Below are positions 1-12,178 of a DNA stretch of 64,000 nucleotides, piece after piece; positions within the stretch are counted from its first letter, which is position 1, and every line of letters starts with the position of its first letter. Below the pieces are notes generated by a model. The model was not told the DNA's origin and did no database searches. It saw nothing but the letters and a program-made list of their open reading frames with translations. Made by a program: the position numbers and the translations under genes. Source of the DNA: Nocardioides sp. YR527 (GTDB lineage: Bacteria; Actinomycetota; Actinomycetes; Propionibacteriales; Nocardioidaceae). Location: assembly GCF_900101045.1 (NCBI RefSeq), contig NZ_FNFN01000014.1, positions 24,887 to 88,886 on the forward strand. Reading direction: 5' to 3'.

Positions 1-187
1 GGGTGGTCGACTCCTCGATCCTGCTGAGGGGCACCTGTCCTCTTCTCGTTCGCGTTCTCGTTCGCACTGCTGGTCCTGGTGGACACCACGGTACGCCGCG
101 CGCCCCGTCCTCGTCGCCGCTCACCCGCGGTCGCTGTCCGCACGCACACCGACCACTGTGACCGGCGACGACGGGTAGCCTGCAGGC

Positions 188-838
188 GTGAGTCGGACGA
201 GTTCGCACACTCCTCTCCCCTCGGCCGCCGGGGTGCGGCTGGCCGGCTCGCTGCTGGCCGGAGCGGTGACGACCGCGGCCGGCGTACTCCTGGTCGACGC
301 CCAGATCGGCACCCTTCTCGGGGTGGCGGTCCTCCACGCGGCGTTCGTCGCCTCCGGCTGGATCGCGCTGTGGCCGCTCGATGCCGGCACGACCCGCGCC
401 AACACCCGCCGCGAGGACTTCCGGCCCGCGACCGAGGAGCTCATCGTGGTCGCCATCTCGCTGTGCGGGCTGCTCGGGATCGTGATGCTCCTCGTCGTCG
501 GCCACTCCGCCCAGGGGCGCCTCGCCGCGGCGGTCGCGCTCGTCGGCGTCTTCCTGGCCTGGGCGAGCCTGCACCTGATGTACGCCGCGCGCTACGCGCA
601 CCTCTACTACGCCGACGACGCGGGCGGGATCGACTTCAACTCCGACGACAGGCCTGCCTACCGGGACTTCTTCTACTTCAGCTACAACCTCGGGATGACC
701 TACCAGGTCTCCGACACCTCGGTGAACAGCTCCCGGATCCGCTCCGTCGTGCTGAGGCACACCCTGCTCTCCTACGTCTTCGGTGCGGTGGTGCTGGCGA
801 GCACGATCAACCTGGTGGCCGGGATCGCAGCGGGCTGA
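188..838 (+). CDS. DUF1345 family membrane protein
   Basis: A 216-residue integral membrane protein matching the DUF1345 family by overall pattern: several hydrophobic segments (about residues 15-35, 38-60, 80-103, 110-130, 190-213) and a central YxDFFYFSYNLGMTYQ-like stretch (about residues 157-174) that is the conserved core of the family. The function of the family is unknown. The GTG start follows a spacer with no strong ribosome site, so the exact start is moderately certain. Its last 32 bases overlap the end of the convergent PucR-type gene. Confidence 0.8.
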   Translation: MSRTSSHTPLPSAAGVRLAGSLLAGAVTTAAGVLLVDAQIGTLLGVAVLHAAFVASGWIALWPLDAGTTRANTRREDFRPATEELIVVAISLCGLLGIVMLLVVGHSAQGRLAAAVALVGVFLAWASLHLMYAARYAHLYYADDAGGIDFNSDDRPAYRDFFYFSYNLGMTYQVSDTSVNSSRIRSVVLRHTLLSYVFGAVVLASTINLVAGIAAG

Positions 839-2069
839 CGCCCGGCCGTTTCCGCGCGTGGGTCGCCCACAGCTCGGTCGCCGAGGCGACCCGCAGGGCG
901 TAGGCGGCCGTCGCCAGCTCGGCCACGTCCATCGGCTCGGCCAGGGACCGGCCGGTCAGCTCCTGGATCCGGCGCAGCCGGTTGCGGACCGTGTTGGGGT
1001 GGCAGTAGAGCAGGGTGGCGGCGCGCTCGGCGGAGCCGGACTGCTCCAGGTACATGTCGAGGGTCTCGAGCAGGAGCTCACGGTCCTCCGACGGCTGCCG
1101 CAGCACCTCCCCCAACACGTTCTCCGCGAGCCGGCGGCCCTCGGCGGGCTCGTAGACCACCAACGCGGCCAGCGGACTGTGGTCGAAGGCCCGCAGCCCC
1201 GCGGTGCCCGGCTCCAGCCCGGCCAGCGCGGCTCGCGCCAGGCGCAGCGCGCGCGGTGTCTCCGGGAGCGAGGCGTAGGGCGGGCTCACCCCGGCGCGAG
1301 CGTCCGCGAAGCCGCGCAGCGTCTCCAGGACCTCCTCCTCCCGCTCCTCGGGGAACGAGACGATGCCGAGCTGCTGTGCCGGTGTCAGCCGCCATCCGGA
1401 GACGAAGCCCTGCTCGGCGAGGCGCTGCTCGACGTTGACCAGGCTCTCCTTGGCGAGCCCGTTGGTCTCGGCGGCGACCACGATCAGCAGCGCGTCGGCC
1501 GGGAAGCCGAGCAGGGCCGCCGCCTCCCAGGGACCCGACTCGGGACCGGGACGCCCGGTGAGGACCGCCTCGACGACCGCTGAGCGTCGTCGCTGCTCGG
1601 CGAGCATCAACTCGGCAGTGGTCGCCCGGTAGGCCTCGGTCAGGACGACGGCGTGCTCGTCGGTGAAGCGCCAGATGACGCCGGCGGTGTCGATCAGGGC
1701 ATCGGTCAGCGCCGGCTGGCGGCTGCCCTGCACGTGCTCGACGAGGGCGTCCCAGAGTGCGGCGAAGCAGATCCGGTAGGCCCGCAGCACCTCCGGGAGC
1801 GGCACCCCCTGCTTCGCCCGGCGCCGGCCGGTGCGGTCGGATGCCTCCAGATCGAGCTGGGCGTGCGGGTCACCGATCGCGGCGACCACCGAGCGGAGGT
1901 TGTGGGCGAAGGACTGCCGCAGCTCGTCGAGCGAGACCAGCCCGCTCTCCCGGTCGCGGTAGTAGGTCGCGATCCGGTCGGCGACCTGGGCGCACGCCTC
2001 GTCGGCGAGCCGGGCGATGTTCTGCTCCGCCCAGGCCGCGAGCCGCGCTCGCCCGTCCTGTCGTGTCAC
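807..2069 (-). CDS. PucR-type transcriptional regulator
   Basis: A 420-residue regulator of the PucR/CdaR type. The N-terminal half (from ARLAAWAEQNIARLADE) is a helical sensor-like region, the middle resembles a GGDEF-like linker, and the C-terminus carries the PucR helix-turn-helix: LLETLDMYLEQSGSAERAA followed by LYCHPNTVRNRLRRIQELTG. The chosen GTG at 2069 has a GGAGAG ribosome site just upstream; the frame stays open to 2270, but that would run through the promoter of the divergent kinase-like gene. The target genes and effector are unknown. It converges with and slightly overlaps the DUF1345 gene. Confidence 0.85.
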   Translation of the reverse strand: MTRQDGRARLAAWAEQNIARLADEACAQVADRIATYYRDRESGLVSLDELRQSFAHNLRSVVAAIGDPHAQLDLEASDRTGRRRAKQGVPLPEVLRAYRICFAALWDALVEHVQGSRQPALTDALIDTAGVIWRFTDEHAVVLTEAYRATTAELMLAEQRRRSAVVEAVLTGRPGPESGPWEAAALLGFPADALLIVVAAETNGLAKESLVNVEQRLAEQGFVSGWRLTPAQQLGIVSFPEEREEEVLETLRGFADARAGVSPPYASLPETPRALRLARAALAGLEPGTAGLRAFDHSPLAALVVYEPAEGRRLAENVLGEVLRQPSEDRELLLETLDMYLEQSGSAERAATLLYCHPNTVRNRLRRIQELTGRSLAEPMDVAELATAAYALRVASATELWATHARKRPGVSPLRSRPPG

Positions 2070-2199
2070 ACGCTCTCTCCTTCGCCGGTCCCGGGACCAT
2101 CCTGTCATCAGCAGGGTGCCACCAGATGAGCCGTCGACTCGGCACGGGATCGCCCAGCCACGTACGATCTGCCTACCTACGACTGGGGCCGGAGGTTCC

Positions 2200-3126
2200 G
2201 TGAACGAAATCCAGCTCAGCGACCTGACCCTGGGACGCCATCTCGCCCAGGGCTCGCAGGGCCGCATCATCGAGCTGGCCGACCACCCCGGGACGGTCGC
2301 GAAGCTCTACCGCACGCGAGAGCGCGGCCTCGTGGACGGCCGTGCCCTGGCGGAGCTGGTGCGGATCCGCGGATTCGTCGAGAGCGAGGGCCTCCAGGTG
2401 GACCACTTCGCCGCCTGGCCGCACACGGTCGTGCTCGACGGGCTGCGCACCGCCGGCTTCCTGATGCAACGGGTCCACGACCCGTTCCTTGCCGGCTTCG
2501 GCCCCACCACCGCCCTTGCGGAGCTGGGTCTGCTCGTGGACAGCGGTGACGTACGGAGTCCCGGGATCTACGAGCGGGTGCTGCTGATGCGGGCGCTGGC
2601 CGCCGTGATGGACGCGCTGCACCGGCAGGGGCTGGTCCTCGGCGACCTCTCGCCGCGCAACATCGCCTGGTCGGTCTCGCCGATCCCCCGGGTGATGCTG
2701 CTCGACTGTGACGGGATCCGGCCGGCCGGCGAGGACGGTGTGCTGCCGCCCGCCGACACCCGCGGCTGGGAGGACCCCAGCAACGCCGGACTGCCGCCGA
2801 CCGCCGACAGCGACCGCTTCAAGCTGGCCCTCACGATCGCCCGGGTGCTCACCGGCGACCGCAACGCCGCCCCCGGCCACCGGCCTGACCTGACCTTCGC
2901 CGGCGAGGCCGGCATCCTGGTCGGTCCGCTCACCCGGCTGATGGACCAGGCCGCCGCTCCTCCCGGACTCCGCCCGACCGCGTCGCAGTGGGCCACCGTC
3001 CTGGACGTACGCAGCCCCTGGGCCGGGGCCGCCCCGCCGCAGCCCCCGGCCCACCCCGCGATGCGCTCGCGCGGTCCCTCTCCCAGCGGGGAGATCCTGC
3101 GACCGTTCCGGCGGCCGTCGCGTTGA
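2200..3126 (+). CDS. Degenerate protein kinase-like protein
   Basis: A 308-residue protein with a protein-kinase fold in abbreviated form. Seen: a glycine-rich loop (LAQGSQGRI, about residues 13-21), a lysine in TVAKLYR (about 33-39), a catalytic-loop equivalent LGDLSPRNIAW (about 149-159, with G in place of the usual H/R) and LLDCDG replacing DFG (about 168-173). The C-terminus is proline-rich (about residues 270-308). Kinases of this shape are known near tellurite/Ter-type and toxin-like loci, but no such partner is here. The GTG start has GGAGG four bases upstream. The unknown gene at 3142 follows after 15 bases and is probably cotranscribed. Confidence 0.7.
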   Translation: MNEIQLSDLTLGRHLAQGSQGRIIELADHPGTVAKLYRTRERGLVDGRALAELVRIRGFVESEGLQVDHFAAWPHTVVLDGLRTAGFLMQRVHDPFLAGFGPTTALAELGLLVDSGDVRSPGIYERVLLMRALAAVMDALHRQGLVLGDLSPRNIAWSVSPIPRVMLLDCDGIRPAGEDGVLPPADTRGWEDPSNAGLPPTADSDRFKLALTIARVLTGDRNAAPGHRPDLTFAGEAGILVGPLTRLMDQAAAPPGLRPTASQWATVLDVRSPWAGAAPPQPPAHPAMRSRGPSPSGEILRPFRRPSR

Positions 3127-3141
3127 TGGCGGAGAGACCGC

Positions 3142-3906
3142 GTGCTGGAGGCTGAGGCCGAACGCCTCCTCGACGACGAGCTGGTCGAGTGGCTCGCCGA
3201 CCTGGTCGATCCGGCCCTGGTCCGGCGCGAGTCGCCCAAGGCACGGCTGCAGGGCCTGGGCGGTGCCGTTGTCCACCGGGTCGGGGTGAACGAGACCTTC
3301 GGGCTGCTGCACTTCCGCGACGGGCTCGAGCACAACCCGCTGCCGTTGCGCGATCCTGAGGGGCTGCGGATCGTGCTGGTCACCAGCCGCGGCGAGGACC
3401 TGGCGGTCGACGACGTCGAGTTCGTCGACTGGAGCCGCGACGACGACTGCCAGCGCTGCCGGACGGTGCTGTCGGGGTGGGAGCCCCCGGCCCTCGACCC
3501 GACGGCGACGATCACCTCGGTCGGCGCGCTCCACATCGCCTACGACCACGCCGACCGCGCGGGCATGGCCCCCGAGCAGGTCCTGGCCCGGCTCCGGCCG
3601 GCGGTCGCCGAGGCCGACGCCGCCTTGGCCTCCTGGGACGGCGCGAGCGTCGGGGCCTACTGGTATCCGGCCACCGAGACCTGGGCCCACGTCGTCCCGC
3701 TGCGCCTGGACCCGGCGGCCGAGCCGGTCGCAGGCGTGCTCGTCCGGCACCCGGACGGCTACCACCTCGTCACGATACTGACGCGGCGTACGGCCTTCTG
3801 GAACCTGGTCAGCGTCGGTCAGGTGCCGCCGGGCTGGCTCGACCAGCCCGACCAGCGGGTGACCTCCACGGCGATCACCGGACCGGCCGGCGGCCGCTCG
3901 CGATAG
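3142..3906 (+). CDS. Hypothetical protein
   Basis: A 254-residue protein I do not recognise. It is acidic and soluble, with no signal peptide or membrane segment. One CxxC pair (DDCQRCRTV, about residue 100) is visible; otherwise no motif stands out. The GTG start has GGAGAG six bases upstream. It sits 15 bases behind the kinase-like gene, so the two likely form a unit, and it may be a substrate or partner of that kinase (inference). Its last 88 bases overlap the convergent F420-type flavoprotein gene. Confidence 0.7.
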   Translation: MLEAEAERLLDDELVEWLADLVDPALVRRESPKARLQGLGGAVVHRVGVNETFGLLHFRDGLEHNPLPLRDPEGLRIVLVTSRGEDLAVDDVEFVDWSRDDDCQRCRTVLSGWEPPALDPTATITSVGALHIAYDHADRAGMAPEQVLARLRPAVAEADAALASWDGASVGAYWYPATETWAHVVPLRLDPAAEPVAGVLVRHPDGYHLVTILTRRTAFWNLVSVGQVPPGWLDQPDQRVTSTAITGPAGGRSR

Positions 3907-4232
3907 TCGGCGTACTTCGCGACCAGCGGCGCCAGGTCGTAGGTCTCGTGCACGCTCGCCACGCCGTCGGCCCGCGCCCACCACAGCTGATCCCAGTCGT
4001 CGTCGTAGCGGTCCACCAGCACCGCGACCCGGGGGTTGGCGGCGATGTCCTCGAGCCGCCGCAGTCGCGTGGTCGACTTGGGCTTGTGGTCGACGGCCGT
4101 GACCAGTACGTCGCCCGCGACCGCGAACACGATCGGCACGATCCGTGGCGCGGCGTCGGCCGAGACCGTGGCCAGGCGGGCCACCCGGGCATCGGCGAAC
4201 CGTTCCCTGGCCCACTGCTCCTCGCGCCGCAC
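3819..4232 (-). CDS. PPOX-class F420-dependent oxidoreductase-like protein
   Basis: A 137-residue split-barrel flavoprotein of the pyridoxamine-phosphate-oxidase-like superfamily, matching the actinobacterial TIGR03668-type subgroup: FADARVARLATVSADAAPRIVPIVF at the N-terminus (first strand pair), HKPKSTTRLRRLEDI in the phosphate-binding region, and RVAVLVDRYDDDWDQLWWARADG. Relatives use F420 or another deazaflavin/flavin cofactor; the actual substrate is unknown. The start is GTG. The 3' end overlaps the convergent hypothetical gene by 88 bases. Confidence 0.85.
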   Translation of the reverse strand: MRREEQWARERFADARVARLATVSADAAPRIVPIVFAVAGDVLVTAVDHKPKSTTRLRRLEDIAANPRVAVLVDRYDDDWDQLWWARADGVASVHETYDLAPLVAKYADYRERPPAGPVIAVEVTRWSGWSSQPGGT

Positions 4233-4474
4233 CCTGCGAGCCTATGTGACGAACATCGCCACCGGCCCCACAGGCGAACAGGCCCTCTCCTCCCCTACCC
4301 TGGTCCGGCCGGAAAGAGACAGGCTGGTTCGGTTAGTCCAGCCCTCGGTGTCCCCGAGACGACGTCGCGCCCTACGGGTGCGGGCCCACGGCGCCATCAC
4401 CGAACCGAACGGGTGGCGCACCGGGACCTCAGTCGTCGGCGCAGCCGCCGTTCTCGAACATGATCGGACGATCC

Positions 4475-4683
4475 ATGGACAAGCGCACCGGACTTCTCAT
4501 CCAGGTCGTGATGACCTTCCTGATGGCCCTGACGATGTCGGGCATCATGTCGCTCATCGCGATGGGCCCGACCATCGCCTGGCTGACACAGTGGCCGCTC
4601 GCCTTCATCACCGCCTGGCCCATCGCATTCGTGCTCACGATGCTCTTCCGACCGGCGGCGATGAAGGTCGCGATCCGGCTGAC

Positions 4684-4702
<19 letters not shown>
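4475..4702 (+). CDS. DUF2798 family small membrane protein
   Basis: A 75-residue protein with two hydrophobic helices (about residues 7-30 and 40-60) and the pattern QVVMTFLMALTMSGIMSL ... WPIAFVLTMLFRP typical of DUF2798 proteins. Its function is unknown. An in-frame ATG at 4460 would add five residues; the ATG at 4475 is preferred because GGACG lies at a normal distance. Its last 19 bases overlap the end of the convergent metH. Confidence 0.75.
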
Positions 4703-8397
<3,695 letters not shown>

Positions 8398-8587
8398 TCT
8401 TGCTTTCCTCTCCCGGGCGGGCACGGTGGTGTGCACGGCTTTGCCTGAAACACGCTACGGCGTAGGTGCGCGGGCTATGCCATTTCATTCCGAATCCTGA
8501 CACCGGGAGTCCACCAGGTGGGAATTGAGAAGGTGTACGCAGCGTGAACGACGCCGCCTCCCTGGTCCCGGTGACTAGGGTGGAGGT

Positions 8588-9436
8588 GTGATCGAGATCG
8601 AAGAGACCCGCGACCTGGTCGATCCTGTGGTGATCGCCGCGTTCGAGGGCTGGAACGACGCGGCCGACGCCGCCTCCGGCACGGTTGACCATCTGATGGA
8701 CGTCTGGCACGCGCGGGTGGTGGCCGAGATCGATCCCGAGGACTTCTACGACTACCAGGTCAACCGGCCTGTCACCAGCACCGACGAGAACGGCTTCCGT
8801 TCCATCACCTGGCCCACCACCCAGATCGCCGTCTGCTCCCCGCCCGACCTGGACCGCGACATCATCCTGGTGCGCGGGATCGAGCCCAACATGCGCTGGA
8901 AGCAGTTCGTCGGCGAGATCCTGGAGTGCGTCGACGAGCTCGGCGGCCAGCTCGTGGTGACCCTCGGCGCGCTTCTCGCCGACGCTCCGCACACCCGGCC
9001 GATACCGGTCTCCGGCACCGCCACCGAGCCCGACCTCGTCGACCGCCTCAAGCTCGACTCGCCGTCCTACGAGGGGCCGACCGGCATCGTCGGCGTGCTC
9101 CAGGAGGCCTGCATCCAGTCCGACATCCCCGCGGTCTCCTACTGGGCCGCGGTCCCCCACTACGTCGCCGCCCCGCCCTGTCCCAAGGCCACCCTCGCCA
9201 TCGTCAACAAGCTCGAGGACCTTCTGCAGTGCTCCATCCCCCTCGGCGACCTCCCCGAGGACGCCCGAGCCTGGGAGCGCGGCGTCAACGACCTCGCCGA
9301 GGAGGACGAGGACGTCTCCGACTACGTACGCTCCCTCGAGGAGGCCCGCGACACCGCCGACCTCCCCGAGGCCAGCGGAGACGCGATCGCCCGGGAGTTC
9401 GAGCGCTACCTCAAGCGCCGCACCGACGACTCATAA
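8588..9436 (+). CDS. PAC2 family protein
   Basis: A 282-residue protein of the PAC2 family (related to eukaryotic proteasome assembly chaperone 2), common in actinobacteria. Visible family features: VIAAFEGWNDAADAAS near the N-terminus, ILVRGIEPNMRWKQF in the middle, and SYWAAVPHYVAAPPCPKAT later. A proteasome-linked role is plausible by family name but unproven in bacteria. The GTG start lies 190 bases from the divergent metH start, so the two promoters share this spacer. It ends at the periodic repeat block 9441-9530. Confidence 0.9.
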   Translation: MIEIEETRDLVDPVVIAAFEGWNDAADAASGTVDHLMDVWHARVVAEIDPEDFYDYQVNRPVTSTDENGFRSITWPTTQIAVCSPPDLDRDIILVRGIEPNMRWKQFVGEILECVDELGGQLVVTLGALLADAPHTRPIPVSGTATEPDLVDRLKLDSPSYEGPTGIVGVLQEACIQSDIPAVSYWAAVPHYVAAPPCPKATLAIVNKLEDLLQCSIPLGDLPEDARAWERGVNDLAEEDEDVSDYVRSLEEARDTADLPEASGDAIAREFERYLKRRTDDS

Positions 9437-9440
9437 CAGC

Positions 9441-9530
9441 CGAGGCGTCACCCCCGTCGGCCGAGATGTCACAACGATGACATCTCGGCCGACGTACGTG
9501 ACGCCTCGACCGACCCGGGTGACGTCTCGG
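9441..9530. repeat. 21-bp periodic repeat block with hairpin
   Basis: The whole spacer between the PAC2 and mshC stop codons is built from a unit close to TGACRYCTCGGCCGACG. Three copies start at 9478, 9499 and 9520 (steps of exactly 21), and two inverted copies end at 9471 and 9450 (also 21 apart). The central inverted pair gives a 17-bp perfect stem (9455-9471 with 9478-9494, loop CAACGA) and an outer 10-bp stem (9441-9450 with 9499-9508). It can act as a bidirectional terminator for the two converging genes; no T run follows. Confidence 0.85.
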
Positions 9531-10763
9531 CTAGAGCTTGATGCCCAGCGCGGCGTCGACGAGCCGGGTGATGGTCTCGCCCGCAAGAGCGTCGGAGGTC
9601 TCGGCGAGACCGCCCGCGCCGAGGGTGGCGGCGACCCAGGCGTCGACGGCCTGGACCGCGCGTGGCGCGTCGAGGTCCTCGGCGAGAGCACCGAGGACGG
9701 TCTCGACGACCGGAGCGGCAGGGGCGCCGCGCCCGAGGGCGACGGCTTTGCGCCACTCGGCGATCTTGTCGACGGCGTCGAAGAGCTTGGCGTCGGTCCA
9801 CTCCCAGTCGTCACGGTAGTGGTGGCCGAGCAGCACCAGCCGGATCGCCATCGGGTCGATCTCGGAGTTGCGCAGGGCGGAGACGAAGACCAGGTTGCCG
9901 CGCGACTTGGACATCTTGTGGCCGTCGTAGGCCACCATCCCGCCGTGGGTGTAGATCTCGGCGAAGTCCTTGCCGGCCGACCGCGCGTGGGAGCCGGACA
10001 TCTCGTGGTGCGGGAAGACCAGGTCGGAGCCGCCGGCCTGGACGGTGAACCCGGCGCCGAGGTGCTCCAGGGCGATCGCGGTGCACTCGACGTGCCAGCC
10101 GGGGCGGCCCGGACCGTAGGGCGAGGGCCAGGACGGCTCGCCCGGACGCTCGGCGAGCCAGAGCAGCGGGTCGAGCGGGTCCTTCTTGCCGGCCCGCTCG
10201 GGGTCACCGCCCCGCTCACCGAAGAGCTCGATCATCTCCTCGCGCCCCAGGCGCGACTCCTCGCCGAACGCGTCGTCGACGGCCACCGAGGCGTAGACGT
10301 CGTCGTCGACCTTGTAGATCGCGCCGGCCTCCTCGAGCTCGCCGATCAGCGAGAGCACCAGCGGGATCGACTCGACCGCGCCGATGTAGTGCTGCGGCGG
10401 CACGACCCGCAGCGCCTCCATGTCCTGGCGGAAGAGCTCGGTCTCGCGCTCGGCGAGCGCCTCCCACTCGATCCCGACCTTGTCGGCCCGCTCGAGCAGC
10501 GGGTCGTCGACGTCGGTGACGTTCTGGGTGTAGCCGACCTCGTAGCCGGCGTTGAGCCAGGCCCGGTGGAGCAGGTCGAAGGCGACGTAGGTGTTGGCGT
10601 GGCCCATGTGGGTCGCGTCGTAGGGCGTGATGCCACACACGTACAGCGAACGGCGACCAGTTCCCGACGTCGGGACGACCGCGTCCCGCTGATGGTCATA
10701 GAGCCGCACCTCGGGCCCTGCGACGGACAGTTCTGGGACTTCGGGTGCAGACCATGCGCGCAT
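9531..10763 (-). CDS. mshC: Cysteine:GlcN-Ins ligase (mycothiol synthesis)
   Basis: Catalyses ATP-dependent ligation of cysteine to glucosaminyl-inositol, the third step of mycothiol biosynthesis. The 410-residue length is normal. It is a cysteinyl-tRNA-synthetase paralogue: the HIGH-like motif is in YVCGITPYDATHMGHANTY (about residues 39-57, with the zinc cysteine) and the KMSKS motif is KMSKSRGN (about 282-289); the tRNA-binding C-terminal domain of CysS is missing, as expected. It is the last gene of a four-gene operon whose order is conserved in actinobacteria. Its product feeds the mycothiol-dependent isomerase at 51862. Confidence 0.95.
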   Translation of the reverse strand: MRAWSAPEVPELSVAGPEVRLYDHQRDAVVPTSGTGRRSLYVCGITPYDATHMGHANTYVAFDLLHRAWLNAGYEVGYTQNVTDVDDPLLERADKVGIEWEALAERETELFRQDMEALRVVPPQHYIGAVESIPLVLSLIGELEEAGAIYKVDDDVYASVAVDDAFGEESRLGREEMIELFGERGGDPERAGKKDPLDPLLWLAERPGEPSWPSPYGPGRPGWHVECTAIALEHLGAGFTVQAGGSDLVFPHHEMSGSHARSAGKDFAEIYTHGGMVAYDGHKMSKSRGNLVFVSALRNSEIDPMAIRLVLLGHHYRDDWEWTDAKLFDAVDKIAEWRKAVALGRGAPAAPVVETVLGALAEDLDAPRAVQAVDAWVAATLGAGGLAETSDALAGETITRLVDAALGIKL

Positions 10764-10795
10764 GGGTGCAGCCTACTTGGAAGACCCCATCCGTC

Positions 10796-11569
10796 TCAGA
10801 ACGGCGGCCACGGGATGACATGGCGGTCGTACTCGGGCTCGGGGAAGGCACCCTCCGCGAGCAGCTCCTCGCACCGCAGACCGAGCGCCTCGAGATCCCG
10901 ACCCGAGAGGTACGCGGTCAGCCCCCGCCCCAAGGCACCGGAGAGCCCCGCGGCCACCGTCCGGATCCCGGCGAGCTCCTCGTCGGAGAAGCCCAGCCCC
11001 TGCCACCCCCACAAGATGGTGCGCAGCTTCGGCTCGTCGTGGAAGGTCAGCCCGTGGTCACAGCCGTAGCGGTGCCCGCCGGAGACCGGCAGCACGTGGC
11101 CACCCTTGCGATCCGCGTTGTTCGTGAGGGCGTCGAAGACGGCCATCCGCCGAAGTGCCGGCGTGTCCTCGTGGGCGAGCGAGACCGGCCGGTCGAGCCC
11201 GTCGTACCCGTCGAAGACGTGCAGGAACCCCGAGGGAATCTCCCCCGCGGGCACGATCGTCACCGGCTCGACGGACTCGTCGGCGCTGACCCAGCGCTGC
11301 ACCATCCCGAGGCCGTGCGGGCCCTCACGCAGCCAGGTCTCGGGCACCACGGACCAGCCTAGGGCCTCGGAGACGACGTAGGCGGCGACCTCGCGGTGCG
11401 CCAGCCGCCCGTCGGGGAAGTCCCACAGCGGCCGCTCCCCCGCGATCGGCTTGTAGACGACCTCGGTGCCGCCGATGGTCGCCAGGAACGTCGCGTTCGA
11501 GGCCGTGGTCAGCCGCCCGACGAGCACCAGCTCGTCGTCGGACCCGATGAGCGACTCGGTCACCGACAT
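10796..11569 (-). CDS. SCO1664 family protein
   Basis: A 257-residue protein of the actinobacterial SCO1664 family (distantly PI3/4-kinase-like). Visible: GTEVVYKPIAGERPLWDFPDG (N-terminal nucleotide-loop-like part), LAHREVAAYVVSEALGW, and ALTNNADRKGGHVL followed by GYDHGLTFH-like sequence (CDHGLTFHDEPKLRT), which resemble the catalytic and metal loops of that fold. Biochemical function is not established. It starts three bases behind DUF3090 and is followed after 32 bases by mshC, the usual arrangement. Confidence 0.88.
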   Translation of the reverse strand: MSVTESLIGSDDELVLVGRLTTASNATFLATIGGTEVVYKPIAGERPLWDFPDGRLAHREVAAYVVSEALGWSVVPETWLREGPHGLGMVQRWVSADESVEPVTIVPAGEIPSGFLHVFDGYDGLDRPVSLAHEDTPALRRMAVFDALTNNADRKGGHVLPVSGGHRYGCDHGLTFHDEPKLRTILWGWQGLGFSDEELAGIRTVAAGLSGALGRGLTAYLSGRDLEALGLRCEELLAEGAFPEPEYDRHVIPWPPF

Positions 11570-11572
11570 GGA

Positions 11573-12178
11573 TCAGACCGGGTCACGCCGCTTGAACCCG
11601 TTCGCCCGCACACACAGGTGTCCCTCGGGGTCGATCGGGCTGCCGCAGAACGGGCAGTTGGGGCGTCCGGCGCCCAGCACCGCCTCGGCCCGCTTGACGA
11701 AGGCACGGGCGTTGCGCGGGGCGATCCGCACCAGGAGCACCTCGTCGGGCTCGGCCTCCTCCAGCTCGATCTCGGCGTCCTCGTCGACCAGCCGGCCGGA
11801 CTCGTCGACCTCGGCGATCACCTCGACCTCGCTGATCGGGAAGACCTCGAGGACGACCATGTCCTCGTCGGGGTCCCAGGCCAGGGTCATCGTGCCCGCC
11901 CGGAACTCCTCCTCGATCGGCTGCTCCAGCGGGCCGTTGTCGTCGAGGTCGTAGGGAGCGATCGCCGGCACCACGGCGGGCGCCGACTTCATCACCTCGT
12001 CGAGGAGCTCGTCGAGCCGCTCGGCGAGCACCGTGACCTGCTGCTTCTCCAGGGCCACGGAGACGACCCGCGCTCCCTCGCGCGCCTGGAGGAAGAACGT
12101 ACGCGCCCCGGGCTCACCGACGGTGCCGACGACGAATCGCTCGGGCGGGTCGAAGGCGTGCATCACAGGCATGGTCAA
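11573..12178 (-). CDS. DUF3090 family protein
   Basis: A 201-residue protein of the DUF3090 family, confined to actinobacteria and of unknown function. Typical features: an N-terminal HAFDPPERFVVGTVGEPGAR segment and a C-terminal zinc-ribbon-like end CPFCGSPIDPEGHLCVRANG with two CxxC-like pairs. The start overlaps the end of the upstream phosphomutase gene by four bases, so the two are translationally coupled. Confidence 0.92.
   Translation of the reverse strand: MTMPVMHAFDPPERFVVGTVGEPGARTFFLQAREGARVVSVALEKQQVTVLAERLDELLDEVMKSAPAVVPAIAPYDLDDNGPLEQPIEEEFRAGTMTLAWDPDEDMVVLEVFPISEVEVIAEVDESGRLVDEDAEIELEEAEPDEVLLVRIAPRNARAFVKRAEAVLGAGRPNCPFCGSPIDPEGHLCVRANGFKRRDPV

Noticed and set aside
2173..4215. 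680-residue frame on the minus strand
   Set aside because: It spans the kinase-like and hypothetical genes in the opposite sense and shows no recognisable domain.
8398..8587. Cobalamin or SAM riboswitch before metH
   Set aside because: The divergent spacer is only 190 bases, and I found no B12-box-like or SAM-type core in it.
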